From NCBI RefSeq assembly GCF_042697365.1, contig NZ_CP137604.1: a stretch of DNA of 64,000 bases, one strand, 5' to 3'. Positions 51,256 to 59,871 of the stretch are shown here, piece by piece; position 1 is the stretch's first letter; every line of letters begins with the position of its first letter. Source of the stretch: Brucella pseudintermedia (GTDB lineage Bacteria; Pseudomonadota; Alphaproteobacteria; Rhizobiales; Rhizobiaceae). A model generated the notes under the pieces. That model had not been told where the DNA came from, did not search any database, and was given only the letters and a program-made list of their open reading frames with translations. The position numbers were made by a program, and so were the translations under genes.

Positions 51256-52590
51256 ATGGCCGAAACATTCGATACGATTTTGAAGGGTGCAACCATCGTC
51301 AACCACGACGGTATAGGCCAGCGAGACATCGGGATTCGGAATGGTCGCATTGCTGCCATAGGCTCTCTTTCCACCCATGCGGCGGGTGAGGTGATCGATT
51401 GCACCGGCCTGCATATCCTGCCCGGAGTGGTCGACAGTCAGGTGCATTTCCGCGAGCCGGGCCTTGAGCATAAGGAAGATCTCGAAACCGGTTCCCTTGC
51501 CGCCGTGCTGGGTGGCGTGACCTCTGTCTTCGAAATGCCGAACACCAAGCCCCTCACCACTTCCGCCGAGACGCTGGAAGACAAGGTGAGGCGTGGCCGC
51601 CATCGCATGCACTGCGATTTTGCCTTCTGGGTTGGTGGCACGCGCGATAATGCGAAGGACGTTGCCGAACTGGAACGCCTGCCGGGCGCTGCCGGCATCA
51701 AGGTTTTCATGGGGTCGTCCACCGGCGATCTGCTGGTCGAGGATGATGACGGCGTTCGCTCTATCCTCAAGAACACGCGCCGTCGTGCGGCTTTTCACTC
51801 CGAGGACGAGTTCCGGCTGGAGGAGCGCAAGGGTCTGCGCGTAGAGGGCGATCCGTCGAGCCATCCGGTCTGGCGCGACGAAATTGCAGCGCTTCAGTGC
51901 ACGGAACGCCTGGTGCGCATCGCACGCGACACTGGCGCACGCATCCATGTGCTGCATATCTCGACTGCCGAGGAAATCGACTTCCTGAAAGATCACAAGG
52001 ATGTCGCGACGTGCGAAGCAACGCCGCATCATCTCACCTTGTCGGCCGATGACTACAAGACGCTCGGCAATCTCATTCAGATGAACCCGCCCGTTCGCGA
52101 CAAACGCCACCGCGATGGCGTGTGGAAAGGGATCGATCAGGGTGTTGTCGATGTGCTCGGTTCAGACCACGCTCCGCATACGCTGGAAGAAAAGCAGAAG
52201 CCCTATCCGGCTTCCCCGTCCGGCATGACGGGCGTGCAGACGCTGGTGCCGATCATGCTCGATCACATCAATGCGGGCAGGCTGACACTGGAGCGCTTCG
52301 TCGATCTTTCCAGCCATGGCCCGAACCGTATTTTCGGCATGGCCCGCAAGGGGCGCATCGCGGTCGGCTACGATGCAGACCTGACCATCGTGGACATGAA
52401 GCGCCGCGAAACGATCACGCCTGAACAGGCCGGTTCGAAAGCCGGTTGGACGCCCTATCACGGCAAGACTGTCACCGGATGGCCGGTTGGTACTTTCGTG
52501 CGCGGGATCAAGGTGATGTGGGAAGCGGAAATCCTGAACGCCAGCAAGGGCGAGCCGATAGAGTTCCTCGAAGCGCTACCGCATCGCTGA
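51256..52590 (+). CDS. Dihydroorotase-family amidohydrolase (class I type)
   Basis: 444-aa metal-dependent hydrolase of the dihydroorotase group (COG0044). The N-terminal motif normally reads D-x-H-V-H-F-R-E-P-G; here it is DSQVHFREPG, so the first metal His is Gln62 while His64 remains. Other landmarks are kept: VFEMPNTKPLTT, HVLHISTAEE, EATPHHLTLS and VLGSDHAPHTLEEK. It may still act as dihydroorotase with a changed metal site, or serve as a non-standard or inactive paralogue; an ordinary pyrC may exist elsewhere. AGGAG lies seven bases before ATG 51256. It diverges from ygfZ. Confidence 0.88.
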   Translation: MAETFDTILKGATIVNHDGIGQRDIGIRNGRIAAIGSLSTHAAGEVIDCTGLHILPGVVDSQVHFREPGLEHKEDLETGSLAAVLGGVTSVFEMPNTKPLTTSAETLEDKVRRGRHRMHCDFAFWVGGTRDNAKDVAELERLPGAAGIKVFMGSSTGDLLVEDDDGVRSILKNTRRRAAFHSEDEFRLEERKGLRVEGDPSSHPVWRDEIAALQCTERLVRIARDTGARIHVLHISTAEEIDFLKDHKDVATCEATPHHLTLSADDYKTLGNLIQMNPPVRDKRHRDGVWKGIDQGVVDVLGSDHAPHTLEEKQKPYPASPSGMTGVQTLVPIMLDHINAGRLTLERFVDLSSHGPNRIFGMARKGRIAVGYDADLTIVDMKRRETITPEQAGSKAGWTPYHGKTVTGWPVGTFVRGIKVMWEAEILNASKGEPIEFLEALPHR

Positions 52591-52600
52591 AGGGCGTCTC

Positions 52601-52888
52601 GTGTTCGTTGTCAACCTGACTTACAGCAAGCCTCTCGAAGAGATCGAGAGGCATCTCGAGGCGCATCGCGATTTTCTGAACCGGCAGTATGCGGAGGGCA
52701 TTTTTCTGGCTTCCGGACCGAAAAATCCACGCGACGGCGGCGTGATCCTCGCAAGCGGCAAGATCAGCAGAAACGAGCTGGAAGTGATACTGAACCTGGA
52801 TCCTTTCAGGCAGGACGGGCTGGCGACTTATGATGTTACCGAGTTCACCGCCGTGAAATATGCTCCGGGTCTGGCCGATACTCTGTAG
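52601..52888 (+). CDS. YciI-family protein
   Basis: 95 aa, ferredoxin-like YciI fold. The likely active pair is the His in RHLEAHRDFL and the Asp in LNLDPFRQDGLATYDV, with the GPKNPRDGGVILA turn typical of the family. Function is unknown; some members are hydrolases or dehalogenases. It starts with GTG ten bases behind the dihydroorotase-like gene, so both are probably co-transcribed. Confidence 0.86.
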   Translation: MFVVNLTYSKPLEEIERHLEAHRDFLNRQYAEGIFLASGPKNPRDGGVILASGKISRNELEVILNLDPFRQDGLATYDVTEFTAVKYAPGLADTL

Positions 52889-53008
52889 ATAAGGGCTGCG
52901 GGCCCCGCGCGTTGGCGTGATCTGTCCGCTCTTTGTCCGCAAGGTGGCTTTCGGTCCGGGTTGCAAGGCGTATTTTCTCCCTATAGTCTTTTCATAGGGA
53001 GAACGAAA

Positions 53009-53575
53009 ATGTCCGCTCACGATACAGCCCTGCTGGTTATCGACGCTCAGGAGTCATTCCGCCATCGGCCTTATTACCGGGACGAAGAGGTGGGTGCCTA
53101 TATTGAACGCCAGCAGGCGCTTATAGACGGCGCGAAGCGTGCCGGCATTCCGGTGGTCCAGATTTTTCATGTCGAGAATGAAGGCCCGTTCTCAGAAGCC
53201 TCGGGTCTGGTGAAGCCGATTTCGCCCCTATCCATTGAACCCGATGCGGTTTTCCGCAAGCGCCGCCACAGCGCGCTGGTCGGAAGCGGGCTCGACGTCT
53301 GGCTGGTTGCCAATGGCATCCGCCGCGTGCTGGTTTCCGGCATTCGTACCGAACAGTGCTGCGAGACAACCACGCGGCAGGCATCGGATTTTGGATATCA
53401 GGTCGATTTCGTGAGCGAAGCGACGTTGACCTTTCCCATGACTGACGCAAGCGGCCATGAGTGGAGCGCTGCGGACATCAAGGCTCGCACCGAGCTTGTG
53501 CTGGCCCATCGCTTTGCCCGTATCGTAACCGTGGAACAGGCGCTGGCTGCGCCCGGAGAACGGAAGGCGGCATGA
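53009..53575 (+). CDS. Isochorismatase-family cysteine hydrolase
   Basis: 188 aa. The catalytic triad of the family is visible: Asp in LLVIDAQESF, Lys in VFRKRRHSALVGSGLDVWL and Cys in IRTEQCCETT. Members cleave isochorismate, nicotinamide, N-carbamoyl amines and others; the substrate here is unknown. AGGGAGAA precedes ATG 53009. The next gene, a GlxA-type regulator, overlaps by ATGA, a pairing seen often in proteobacteria. Confidence 0.9.
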   Translation: MSAHDTALLVIDAQESFRHRPYYRDEEVGAYIERQQALIDGAKRAGIPVVQIFHVENEGPFSEASGLVKPISPLSIEPDAVFRKRRHSALVGSGLDVWLVANGIRRVLVSGIRTEQCCETTTRQASDFGYQVDFVSEATLTFPMTDASGHEWSAADIKARTELVLAHRFARIVTVEQALAAPGERKAA

Positions 53576-54573
53576 GTGACCACGCGGACATTGCCCGGCT
53601 GATACCGGTTTATGTCGTCATCCCGCCACGCGTGCTTCTGCTCGACGTGGCGGGACCGCTTGAGGTTCTGCGCAAGGCAAATCTTGAACAGAACAAGGTG
53701 CGGTTCGACGTTCACTATGTCGGGCCCGCACCGACCGCGATCAGTTCCATCGGCCTGTCGGTCGCGGGCGTGGAACCGTTGCCGCAGACGCTGCCGGATG
53801 GCGCGCTGGTCATTGTTTCGGGCGCAGCCGATGTTCCGCTCGGAAATGCGGAAACTGACCGGTCTACCGATGCCGCGCTGGAAAAAGACATTGTTGTATG
53901 GCTTCGGCGGACGGTTCGTCCCGGCGTGCGGCTGGTGACGATCTGTTCCGGCGCGCTGCTTGCAGCGCGTGCGGGACTTCTCGACGGCTACTCATGCACC
54001 ACCCACCACCTGACGATCGGCGAGCTCGAGAGGCTGGCGCCCGCCGCGCGGGTTCAGGAAAACAGACTCTTCGTGGAAGATGGCGAGCGGCTGACGAGCG
54101 CTGGCATCACCGCCGGGATCGATCTGATGCTGCACATCGTTGCGGGGCTTGCCGATCACCCCACGGCGCTGGCGGTCGCACGTTATCTGGTCGTCTATCT
54201 GCGCCGCAGCGGCAGTGATCCGCAGCTATCGCCCTGGCTTGAGGGGCGAAATCACATGAACCCCGTCGTGCACCGCGCACAGGATGCCATCGCCCATGAT
54301 CCGGTGGCGGACTGGTCAGTGGAGCGGCTGGCCCATATCGGCGGGGCAAGCCCGCGCAACTTCTCGCGCCTGTTCAATGAATATGCCGGAATGACGGTGA
54401 CGGATTACGTCAACAGGCTCAAGATCAGCCTCGCACGCGAGATGCTTCTGAATTCCGAACTCGATATCGAGAATGTGGCGATAAGGGCTGGCTTTGCATC
54501 CGCGCGGCAATTTCGCCGGGTCTGGCAGCGCATCTACAACGAGCCGCCGAGCCGGGTCCGCCTTGCTGTCTGA
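53572..54573 (+). CDS. GlxA/FtrA-type AraC regulator with DJ-1/PfpI domain
   Basis: 333 aa. The N-terminal DJ-1/PfpI-like domain (about residues 12-185) has VTICSGALLAARAGLLDG at the nucleophile-elbow position and TTHHLTIGELERL after it. The C-terminal AraC domain has WSVERLAHIGGASPRNFSRL, then IENVAIRAGFASARQFRRVW. It is translationally coupled to the isochorismatase-like gene and probably regulates it. Its stop is immediately followed by the stop of the opposite-strand gene without a single spare base. Confidence 0.92.
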   Translation: MSDHADIARLIPVYVVIPPRVLLLDVAGPLEVLRKANLEQNKVRFDVHYVGPAPTAISSIGLSVAGVEPLPQTLPDGALVIVSGAADVPLGNAETDRSTDAALEKDIVVWLRRTVRPGVRLVTICSGALLAARAGLLDGYSCTTHHLTIGELERLAPAARVQENRLFVEDGERLTSAGITAGIDLMLHIVAGLADHPTALAVARYLVVYLRRSGSDPQLSPWLEGRNHMNPVVHRAQDAIAHDPVADWSVERLAHIGGASPRNFSRLFNEYAGMTVTDYVNRLKISLAREMLLNSELDIENVAIRAGFASARQFRRVWQRIYNEPPSRVRLAV

Positions 54574-55314
54574 TTATTCGCCAGCGGTGAAAAAGCGCCA
54601 GCTCCCGTCCGGTCCGATGCCGATACTGTAGAAGATATAGCCGCCAGCCTTCTTCATGTCCTCGAAATCGCCTGCGGTGACGATTTCGAACAGCTCGACG
54701 ATCTGCGGCGGAGTCAGCCTGTCGAGCGGCATGGCGTAGAAATAGGGCCAGACATAGACCTCGTCGTCCTTGCCTGCATTCAGGTGCACGTAGCCCGTAT
54801 CCAGCAGATCGACGATGATCGCCAGCACCTCGCGGCCTGCCTCGTCGCCCGAAAGCGATTTGAGGAAATCGATAACATCTTCCTCGTGGTCTTCCAGCGA
54901 CAGTTGTGTAGCCTTGTCCTCGATACCGAGAAGCGGGCGCAATTGCTCTATGTCGCCGGAACGGGCGGCTTGCAACATGCGCTCGCGCATCAGCTTGACG
55001 GGCTCAGGCAGCTTGCCGAAGTCGCGGTGGATTTCCGGCATGGGCTTCGCGGATGCTGCCGGGGCAGGTGCGTTGTCCGGTGAAATTCTCGGCACAGCGC
55101 GGGGAAGCGCGCCGGGCAGGGGAATGGGGGAAGAAGGGTTGTCGTTTTCATCCGCCGCAACGCGGGCGCCGGGACGTTGCAGGAAATCCGACTGATCCGC
55201 CAGCGCGACGTCGAATGCGTTTGCCGCCGCCGCGGGCAAGGCAATGCCGCAGGCAAGGAATATCCCTGCCAGTAGATTTCGGGGCGAGGCGGAGTTCCTG
55301 ATCGAGAATGACAT
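54574..55314 (-). CDS. Conserved exported protein, unknown function
   Basis: 246 aa. A signal peptide (about residues 1-33, ending ANA) is followed by a Pro/Ser-rich linker (about 45-90) and a compact C-terminal domain with LMRERMLQAARSGDIEQLRP, then LNAGKDDEVYVWPYFYAMPL, and GYIFYSIGIGPDGSWRFF at the end. Similar proteins occur in Rhizobiales. The domain shows no catalytic signature that I know. It is convergent with the GlxA-type gene with no gap. Confidence 0.75.
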   Translation of the reverse strand: MSFSIRNSASPRNLLAGIFLACGIALPAAAANAFDVALADQSDFLQRPGARVAADENDNPSSPIPLPGALPRAVPRISPDNAPAPAASAKPMPEIHRDFGKLPEPVKLMRERMLQAARSGDIEQLRPLLGIEDKATQLSLEDHEEDVIDFLKSLSGDEAGREVLAIIVDLLDTGYVHLNAGKDDEVYVWPYFYAMPLDRLTPPQIVELFEIVTAGDFEDMKKAGGYIFYSIGIGPDGSWRFFTAGE

Positions 55315-55389
55315 TTGGCGCTGGAATGGGGGACGCCGGAGGGAACCGCTGCGCCGGTCTGGCCCCGCGACCGGCGTTATATGGAATGT

Positions 55390-55647
55390 TTACTGAAGAA
55401 CGCGCTGCGGCAGGAAGGTTCCCGCCACGATCTGTTCACGCATTTTCTCGATCAACTCCAGTGCACAGTCGTCACCGGCTTCGCGGATCAATTCGGTAAG
55501 CGCGGTCGTAAAGGCCGCTTCAGCAAGGATTTCCGGTTCGATACCTTCAGAGATACCGTCTGCCCAGGCCTCGTTATGATATTCGATTGCGACGAGCTTT
55601 TTCTCGCGCGCAATCATTTCGTCCAGATCGGCCGGTGCATGTTCCAT
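55390..55647 (-). CDS. Small conserved acidic protein, unknown function
   Basis: 85 aa, highly helical and acidic: MEHAPADLDEMIAREKKLVA, then WADGISEGIEPEILAEAAF, and LELIEKMREQIVAGTFLPQR. No membrane segment. I choose ATG 55647 because AGGA stands eight bases upstream; ATG 55656 and further upstream starts are possible. No family name is recognised. Confidence 0.65.
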   Translation of the reverse strand: MEHAPADLDEMIAREKKLVAIEYHNEAWADGISEGIEPEILAEAAFTTALTELIREAGDDCALELIEKMREQIVAGTFLPQRVLQ

Positions 55648-55812
55648 AGACTTCATCCTGGCTTTCGCCTTTCTGTTGCGCTGTCGGTGTCTCACCGTTT
55701 TGCGGGAGCTCAACCACCTGGCAACGTGACTGCCTTCTTAAGACAGTGTTAACAGATTATCACGGATTTGAATGAACTAATCCTGTCAATCCGCACAAGA
55801 GTGAATGATTGG

Positions 55813-56196
55813 TTAATTTCCATAGCGTGAGATGATCTCGTTCGACAAGTCCCCGCCTTCCTTCATGTAGCGATCTATCGCCGCAAGCGCCGAGGGTGTG
55901 CAGCGGGTATAGTTGTCGCTGAACACGCGATAGCCGTGGTTGAAGCTTGAAACGAGCCGCACCCGTTCGGCTTCGGAGGGCTTTTCCGCCGTCACGATCG
56001 CATCCATCCGATCGCGCCATTCACTGCCGGCTTCGCCGCACAGATTGCGCAGATAATGAAGCGAGCCGAGAATTTCGGCGAGCCGCAACATCTTCCCTTC
56101 ATAGGGCGCGTCCTGAGTGAAGGCCGGAAATGCCGCCCCGACCCACAAAGCAATCGAGAAGCAGGCAGCCGGTCGAAAAAACGGAATGCTCTTCAA
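55813..56196 (-). CDS. TIGR02301-family exported protein
   Basis: 127 aa. An N-terminal signal sequence (about residues 1-27) is followed by APYEGKMLRLAEILGSLHYL, then RNLCGEAGSEWRDRM, FNHGYRVFSDNYTRCTPSAL and DRYMKEGGDLSNEIISRYG. The two Cys (LRNLCG and YTRCT) may pair. This pattern belongs to the alphaproteobacterial TIGR02301 family of unknown function. The NUDIX gene lies upstream on the same strand. Confidence 0.82.
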   Translation of the reverse strand: MKSIPFFRPAACFSIALWVGAAFPAFTQDAPYEGKMLRLAEILGSLHYLRNLCGEAGSEWRDRMDAIVTAEKPSEAERVRLVSSFNHGYRVFSDNYTRCTPSALAAIDRYMKEGGDLSNEIISRYGN

Positions 56197-56257
56197 TCGA
56201 AACCTCTCACCTGAAATGAGCTATTGCCACAAATAGGGGCCGCTTCAAGGCAGATCG

Positions 56258-56716
56258 CTAAACAGGATTAATATCCGGACATTTGTCTTCTGTCTCCGCC
56301 ACCGACCGGGCGACATCGAGCGTGCTGTCCGTCACCTTCGCGACGGCCATTTCTTCTATCGTCAGCCAGTGGATGGAAGCGGCGTCGTCCCCCGCTATCT
56401 CCCGGCCCGACACGTGCAGGGCGCGGAAGACCGACAGGTAATAGCTCCTGGCATAGGCCTTGCCCTCAAGCGCCAGATCCACGGTTATGACATGCGACAA
56501 GGCCTTTGCATCGAGCGCGGTTTCTTCCTTCAGTTCACGAATTGCCGCTTGTTCCGGCGTTTCGCCCGCTTCGATGCTGCCACCCGGAAAGGCGAGCCAG
56601 CCTTTCCACGGTTCTTTCCCGCGCTCGACCAGCAGGAAGCGCCCTTCGCGCCGGCAGATCAGCGACACACCATGAACCTTGTCGGGAATCGGAAATACGG
56701 GAACTGTTTTCATCAT
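56258..56716 (-). CDS. NUDIX hydrolase
   Basis: 152 aa. The Nudix box reads GGSIEAGETPEQAAIRELKE then ETAL, matching G-x5-E-x7-R-E-x-x-E-E, with Ala in place of the final Gly-like position. The start VHGVSLICRREGRFLLVERG and the WKGWLAFPGG word suggest an ADP-ribose or nucleotide-sugar type pyrophosphatase, but the substrate is open. The N-terminal start is one of two adjacent ATG codons. It overlaps no neighbour; the SRAP gene diverges 84 bases away. Confidence 0.88.
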   Translation of the reverse strand: MMKTVPVFPIPDKVHGVSLICRREGRFLLVERGKEPWKGWLAFPGGSIEAGETPEQAAIRELKEETALDAKALSHVITVDLALEGKAYARSYYLSVFRALHVSGREIAGDDAASIHWLTIEEMAVAKVTDSTLDVARSVAETEDKCPDINPV

Positions 56717-56800
56717 GCCCTAGCTATGATCGTGCAGACACTGGTTGGCAATGGCAAAGCGCCCCTTGACCGCTCACCAAAAAGCTTGAACATGCCCACT

Positions 56801-57580
56801 ATGTGTGGACGTTTTTCATTGACTGCAAGCCGGGAAGAGCTGGAAGCCTTCGCGGCCGCATTGATCGCAGAGGATTTTCCTCCACGATATAATATCGCGC
56901 CAACGCAGCCCATATTGACCATTCTGGGCGGGGAAACGCCGCCCCCGGGCAGCAACAGGCCGGATCGCGTCGGGTTGCTGGTGCGCTGGGGATTTGTTCC
57001 GTCCTGGGTCAAGGACCCGAACGACTGGCCGCTCATGTTCAATATCCGCTCCGAGACCGCTGCCGAGAAGAATTCATTTCGCGCAGCCCTGAATCACCGG
57101 CGCGTTTTGATCCCGGCATCGGGCTTCTACGAATGGCGTCGCGAGGGAAAGAACAAGGCGCAAGCCTATTGGGTGCGCCCGCGCGGAGGCGGTATGGTGG
57201 CTTTTGGCGGCCTGGTCGAGACGTGGAGCAGTGCGGACGGATCGCAGATCGATACCGGAGGCATATTGACCACGAGCGCAAACGGCCTGCTGCGACCAAT
57301 CCATGAGAGGATGCCCGTTGTCGTGCAGCCCGAGGATTTTGCCCGCTGGCTGGACTGCAAGCGATTCCTGCCGCGTGAAGTGGCGGATATAATGCGCCCG
57401 GCTCAGGATGATTTCTTTGAAGCCATTCCCGTGTCGGACAGGGTCAACAAGGTGGCCAACACGACGCCCGATTTGCAGGATCGTGTAGAGGAACAGCTAT
57501 CTTCGGAGCGTGCAGTGCCGAAGCGAAAGAGCAAGCCCGATTCCGATAACGGCAATGACGGGCAGCTTTCGATGTTCTGA
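56801..57580 (+). CDS. SRAP-domain protein (YedK/HMCES family), abasic-site shield
   Basis: Forms a covalent thiazolidine link with abasic sites in single-stranded DNA. 259 aa. ATG 56801 must be the start because Cys2 (MCGRFSL) has to become the N-terminal nucleophile. Asn81 (LMFNIRSE), Glu111 (SGFYEWRR) and His168 (RPIHERMP) match the other active-site residues. A flexible Ser/Lys/Asp-rich tail of about 30 residues ends in QLSMF, which resembles the QL(S/D)LF peptide used to bind the bacterial sliding clamp. The frame is open far upstream, but this is antisense to the NUDIX gene. Confidence 0.93.
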   Translation: MCGRFSLTASREELEAFAAALIAEDFPPRYNIAPTQPILTILGGETPPPGSNRPDRVGLLVRWGFVPSWVKDPNDWPLMFNIRSETAAEKNSFRAALNHRRVLIPASGFYEWRREGKNKAQAYWVRPRGGGMVAFGGLVETWSSADGSQIDTGGILTTSANGLLRPIHERMPVVVQPEDFARWLDCKRFLPREVADIMRPAQDDFFEAIPVSDRVNKVANTTPDLQDRVEEQLSSERAVPKRKSKPDSDNGNDGQLSMF

Positions 57581-57587
57581 CAGCATT

Positions 57588-57609
57588 CGCCAGTCTTTCC
57601 GGACTGGCG
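57588..57609 (+). terminator. Hairpin behind the SRAP gene
   Basis: Stem CGCCAGTC/GACTGGCG (57588-57595 and 57602-57609) followed by CTGTTTG. Confidence 0.65.
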
Positions 57610-57683
57610 CTGTTTGTTACGCATCCACCAACTCCGGGCGCCTCACTTGTGGGCGCTCCGGGCGCTGAACCGGATCAGCTTTC

Positions 57684-57851
57684 TCAGCCTGTCTTCTTGA
57701 CGGCGAGAATGGAACGCCGGCGATTGTCGTTGCGACCGTCGCTGCTGCGCCGCGTTGCGTTCAGCAATGCTGCAACAAGCACGGCAGGCCCGATCTCGCG
57801 GTATTTGTCAACCAGTCGGTCTTGGCGGGGTTGCAGTTCACTCTTAGACAT
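57684..57851 (-). CDS. Small protein, 55 aa
   Basis: AAGGAAGGA precedes ATG 57851, a strong start. The product reads MSKSELQPRQDRLVDKYREI, GPAVLVAALLNATRRSSDGR, NDNRRRSILAVKKTG: a polar N-terminus, a short hydrophobic stretch and a basic tail. The frame stays open to 58133, but only the short form has a ribosome-binding site. Function and family unknown; the basic tail suggests nucleic-acid or membrane contact. Confidence 0.6.
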   Translation of the reverse strand: MSKSELQPRQDRLVDKYREIGPAVLVAALLNATRRSSDGRNDNRRRSILAVKKTG

Positions 57852-58280
57852 TTGTCCTTCCTTTCGATAATGCCTGATCACCATTTTGTGATGGATTGAG
57901 ACCGAATGAAGGCTGTTTGGAGCCGGTTTTGGGGTTTTCCGGTTAACGCCGGAAAGGACAGTCGCGGGTTGCAAAAATACAACATTTCCGGCGATGTGAT
58001 TGGGACCTGCGAGGACCTGGCTCCAAACCTGCTTCCCGGCAGACGCTAAACTATCAGCCATCTCGTGAAAGTTCTTGACGGCGGCACCTCCACTGAGGAT
58101 AAGTGCTGGCATGAAAACGCCGACCACGATCATTTGTATTTGTGCGATTATTATTGGCTAGCAGCTTACTGGTCCGGCCGTTTTCGTCTCCCTTCATAAA
58201 AATTGGATGATAACGCCCCGGCCAGTCGGCTGCAGTCAGTCGCGCACTGATTTCACAGGTCTCTTTGGGGAATATTTACA
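57852..58280. other. Intergenic region before cysS
   Basis: 429 bases. An inverted repeat TTTCCGG/CCGGAAA lies at 57936-57955. No other gene is convincing; an in-frame upstream extension of the 55-aa protein is open but lacks start signals. Confidence 0.4.
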
Positions 58281-59798
58281 ATGGCTTATGCGCCGCAACT
58301 GCGTCTGTACAACACGCTGACCCGCACGAAGGAGGATTTCTCCCCCATCGATGCCGACAATGTGCGCATGTATGTCTGCGGCCCCACGGTTTATGATTTC
58401 GCGCATATAGGCAACGCCCGTCCGGTGATCGTTTTCGACGTGCTGTTTCGTCTGCTGCGCCATGTCTATGGCGCGGATCATGTCACCTACGCGCGCAACA
58501 TCACGGACGTCGATGACAAGATCAACGCCCGCGCGGCCCGCGATTACCCTCACCTGCCGTTCAATGAAGCCATTCGCCGGGTGACGGAAAGCACCAATGC
58601 GCAGTTTCAGGCCGATGTGACTGCGCTGGGCAATCTGGCGCCAAGCGTGCAGCCGCGGGCGACCGAGCATATGGACGAAATGCGCGCCATGATCGACCGT
58701 CTGGTGAAGCTTGGCGTGGCCTATGTGGCCGAGGATCACGTCCTCTTCTCGCCATCCGCCATGAACGAGCGGAAGGGGCCGCGCTATGGCGCGCTTGCCC
58801 GCCGCTCGCTGGATGAGATGCTGGCCGGGGCTCGCGTCGACGTGGCATCCTACAAGCGGGACGAAATGGATTTCGTCTTGTGGAAACCGTCGAAGGAAGG
58901 GGAACCGGGCTGGCCGTCTCCTGCTGGAATCGCGGTATTGGGCCGTCCGGGCTGGCATATCGAGTGCTCGGCCATGTCGATGGCCAAACTGCTTGAGCCG
59001 TTTGGCGGTGGCCTCAAATGCGATGATCCGCTGAAGAACCAGTTCGACATTCACGGCGGCGGTATCGATCTCGTCTTCCCGCACCATGAGAACGAAATCG
59101 CACAATCATGCTGTGCATTCGGCACGGAGCGCATGGCGAGCATCTGGATGCATAACGGCTTCTTGCAGGTCGAAGGGCAGAAGATGTCGAAATCGCTCGG
59201 CAATTTCATCACCATTCGCGATGTGTTGAATGATGGCTTGCCGCAACTGGGTGTCTGGGACGATGTTGATGTGCGTGACCGCTGGGTTGGCCTGGCGGCG
59301 CGCCTGTCGATGTTGCAGACGCATTATCGCGAGCCGATCAACTGGACAGCGCAGCGGCTGGCGGAATCCGCCGAGGAGCTGCATCGCTGGTACGGCCTGC
59401 TGCGCGACAGTAATTTCACGGTGCCGGAAAAGCTGGCGGCGGTCGGAGAAGTGGTCGAGGCTCTGTCTGACGATCTGAACAGCTGGACGGCTATCACGGC
59501 CTTGCGCAAGGCTTTCAAGGCGCGGGATGTTGCCGGGTTGGGCGAGGGCATGGCGCTGCTGGGCCTTTTGGATCCGCATTTCGTGACGGCGAATGACATT
59601 CCCGTCTTTGCAAAGGCAGAGGTGGATAGCGAAGCCATCGAAGCACGTATCGCGGAGCGCTTGCGCTTCATCAATGAGAAGAACTGGGCCGAGGCTGATC
59701 GCATTCGCGATGAACTGCTCGGCGAAGGTATCCAGCTCAAGGATGGCAAGGACCCGGCAACGGGCGAACGCATAACCAGCTGGGATGTGGTAGGCTAA
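58281..59798 (+). CDS. cysS: Cysteinyl-tRNA synthetase
   Basis: Charges tRNA-Cys. 505 aa class-I synthetase. The HIGH-like motif is HIGNARPVIVFDVL and the KMSKS loop is GQKMSKSLGNFIT. The zinc ligands are Cys in MYVCGPTVYDF, Cys in WHIECSAMS and the HHE of FPHHENEIAQS. The C-terminal helical domain is complete. A half copy of the palindromic repeat follows five bases behind the stop. Confidence 0.97.
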   Translation: MAYAPQLRLYNTLTRTKEDFSPIDADNVRMYVCGPTVYDFAHIGNARPVIVFDVLFRLLRHVYGADHVTYARNITDVDDKINARAARDYPHLPFNEAIRRVTESTNAQFQADVTALGNLAPSVQPRATEHMDEMRAMIDRLVKLGVAYVAEDHVLFSPSAMNERKGPRYGALARRSLDEMLAGARVDVASYKRDEMDFVLWKPSKEGEPGWPSPAGIAVLGRPGWHIECSAMSMAKLLEPFGGGLKCDDPLKNQFDIHGGGIDLVFPHHENEIAQSCCAFGTERMASIWMHNGFLQVEGQKMSKSLGNFITIRDVLNDGLPQLGVWDDVDVRDRWVGLAARLSMLQTHYREPINWTAQRLAESAEELHRWYGLLRDSNFTVPEKLAAVGEVVEALSDDLNSWTAITALRKAFKARDVAGLGEGMALLGLLDPHFVTANDIPVFAKAEVDSEAIEARIAERLRFINEKNWAEADRIRDELLGEGIQLKDGKDPATGERITSWDVVG

Positions 59799-59802
59799 TG
59801 CC

Positions 59803-59844
59803 TGGAGCGGTTCCCGCCATTCCGTTTTAACCGGAACCGCTCTG
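59803..59844. repeat. Half copy of the palindromic repeat
   Basis: TGGAGCGGTTCCCGCCATTC then CGTTTTAACCGGAACCGCTC and TG: only the inner inverted-repeat half of the 105-bp element, between cysS and the GFA gene. It could serve as the cysS terminator. Confidence 0.8.
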
Positions 59845-59871
59845 GCAGGCTTGTGGAACAGGGAGGGTAAT

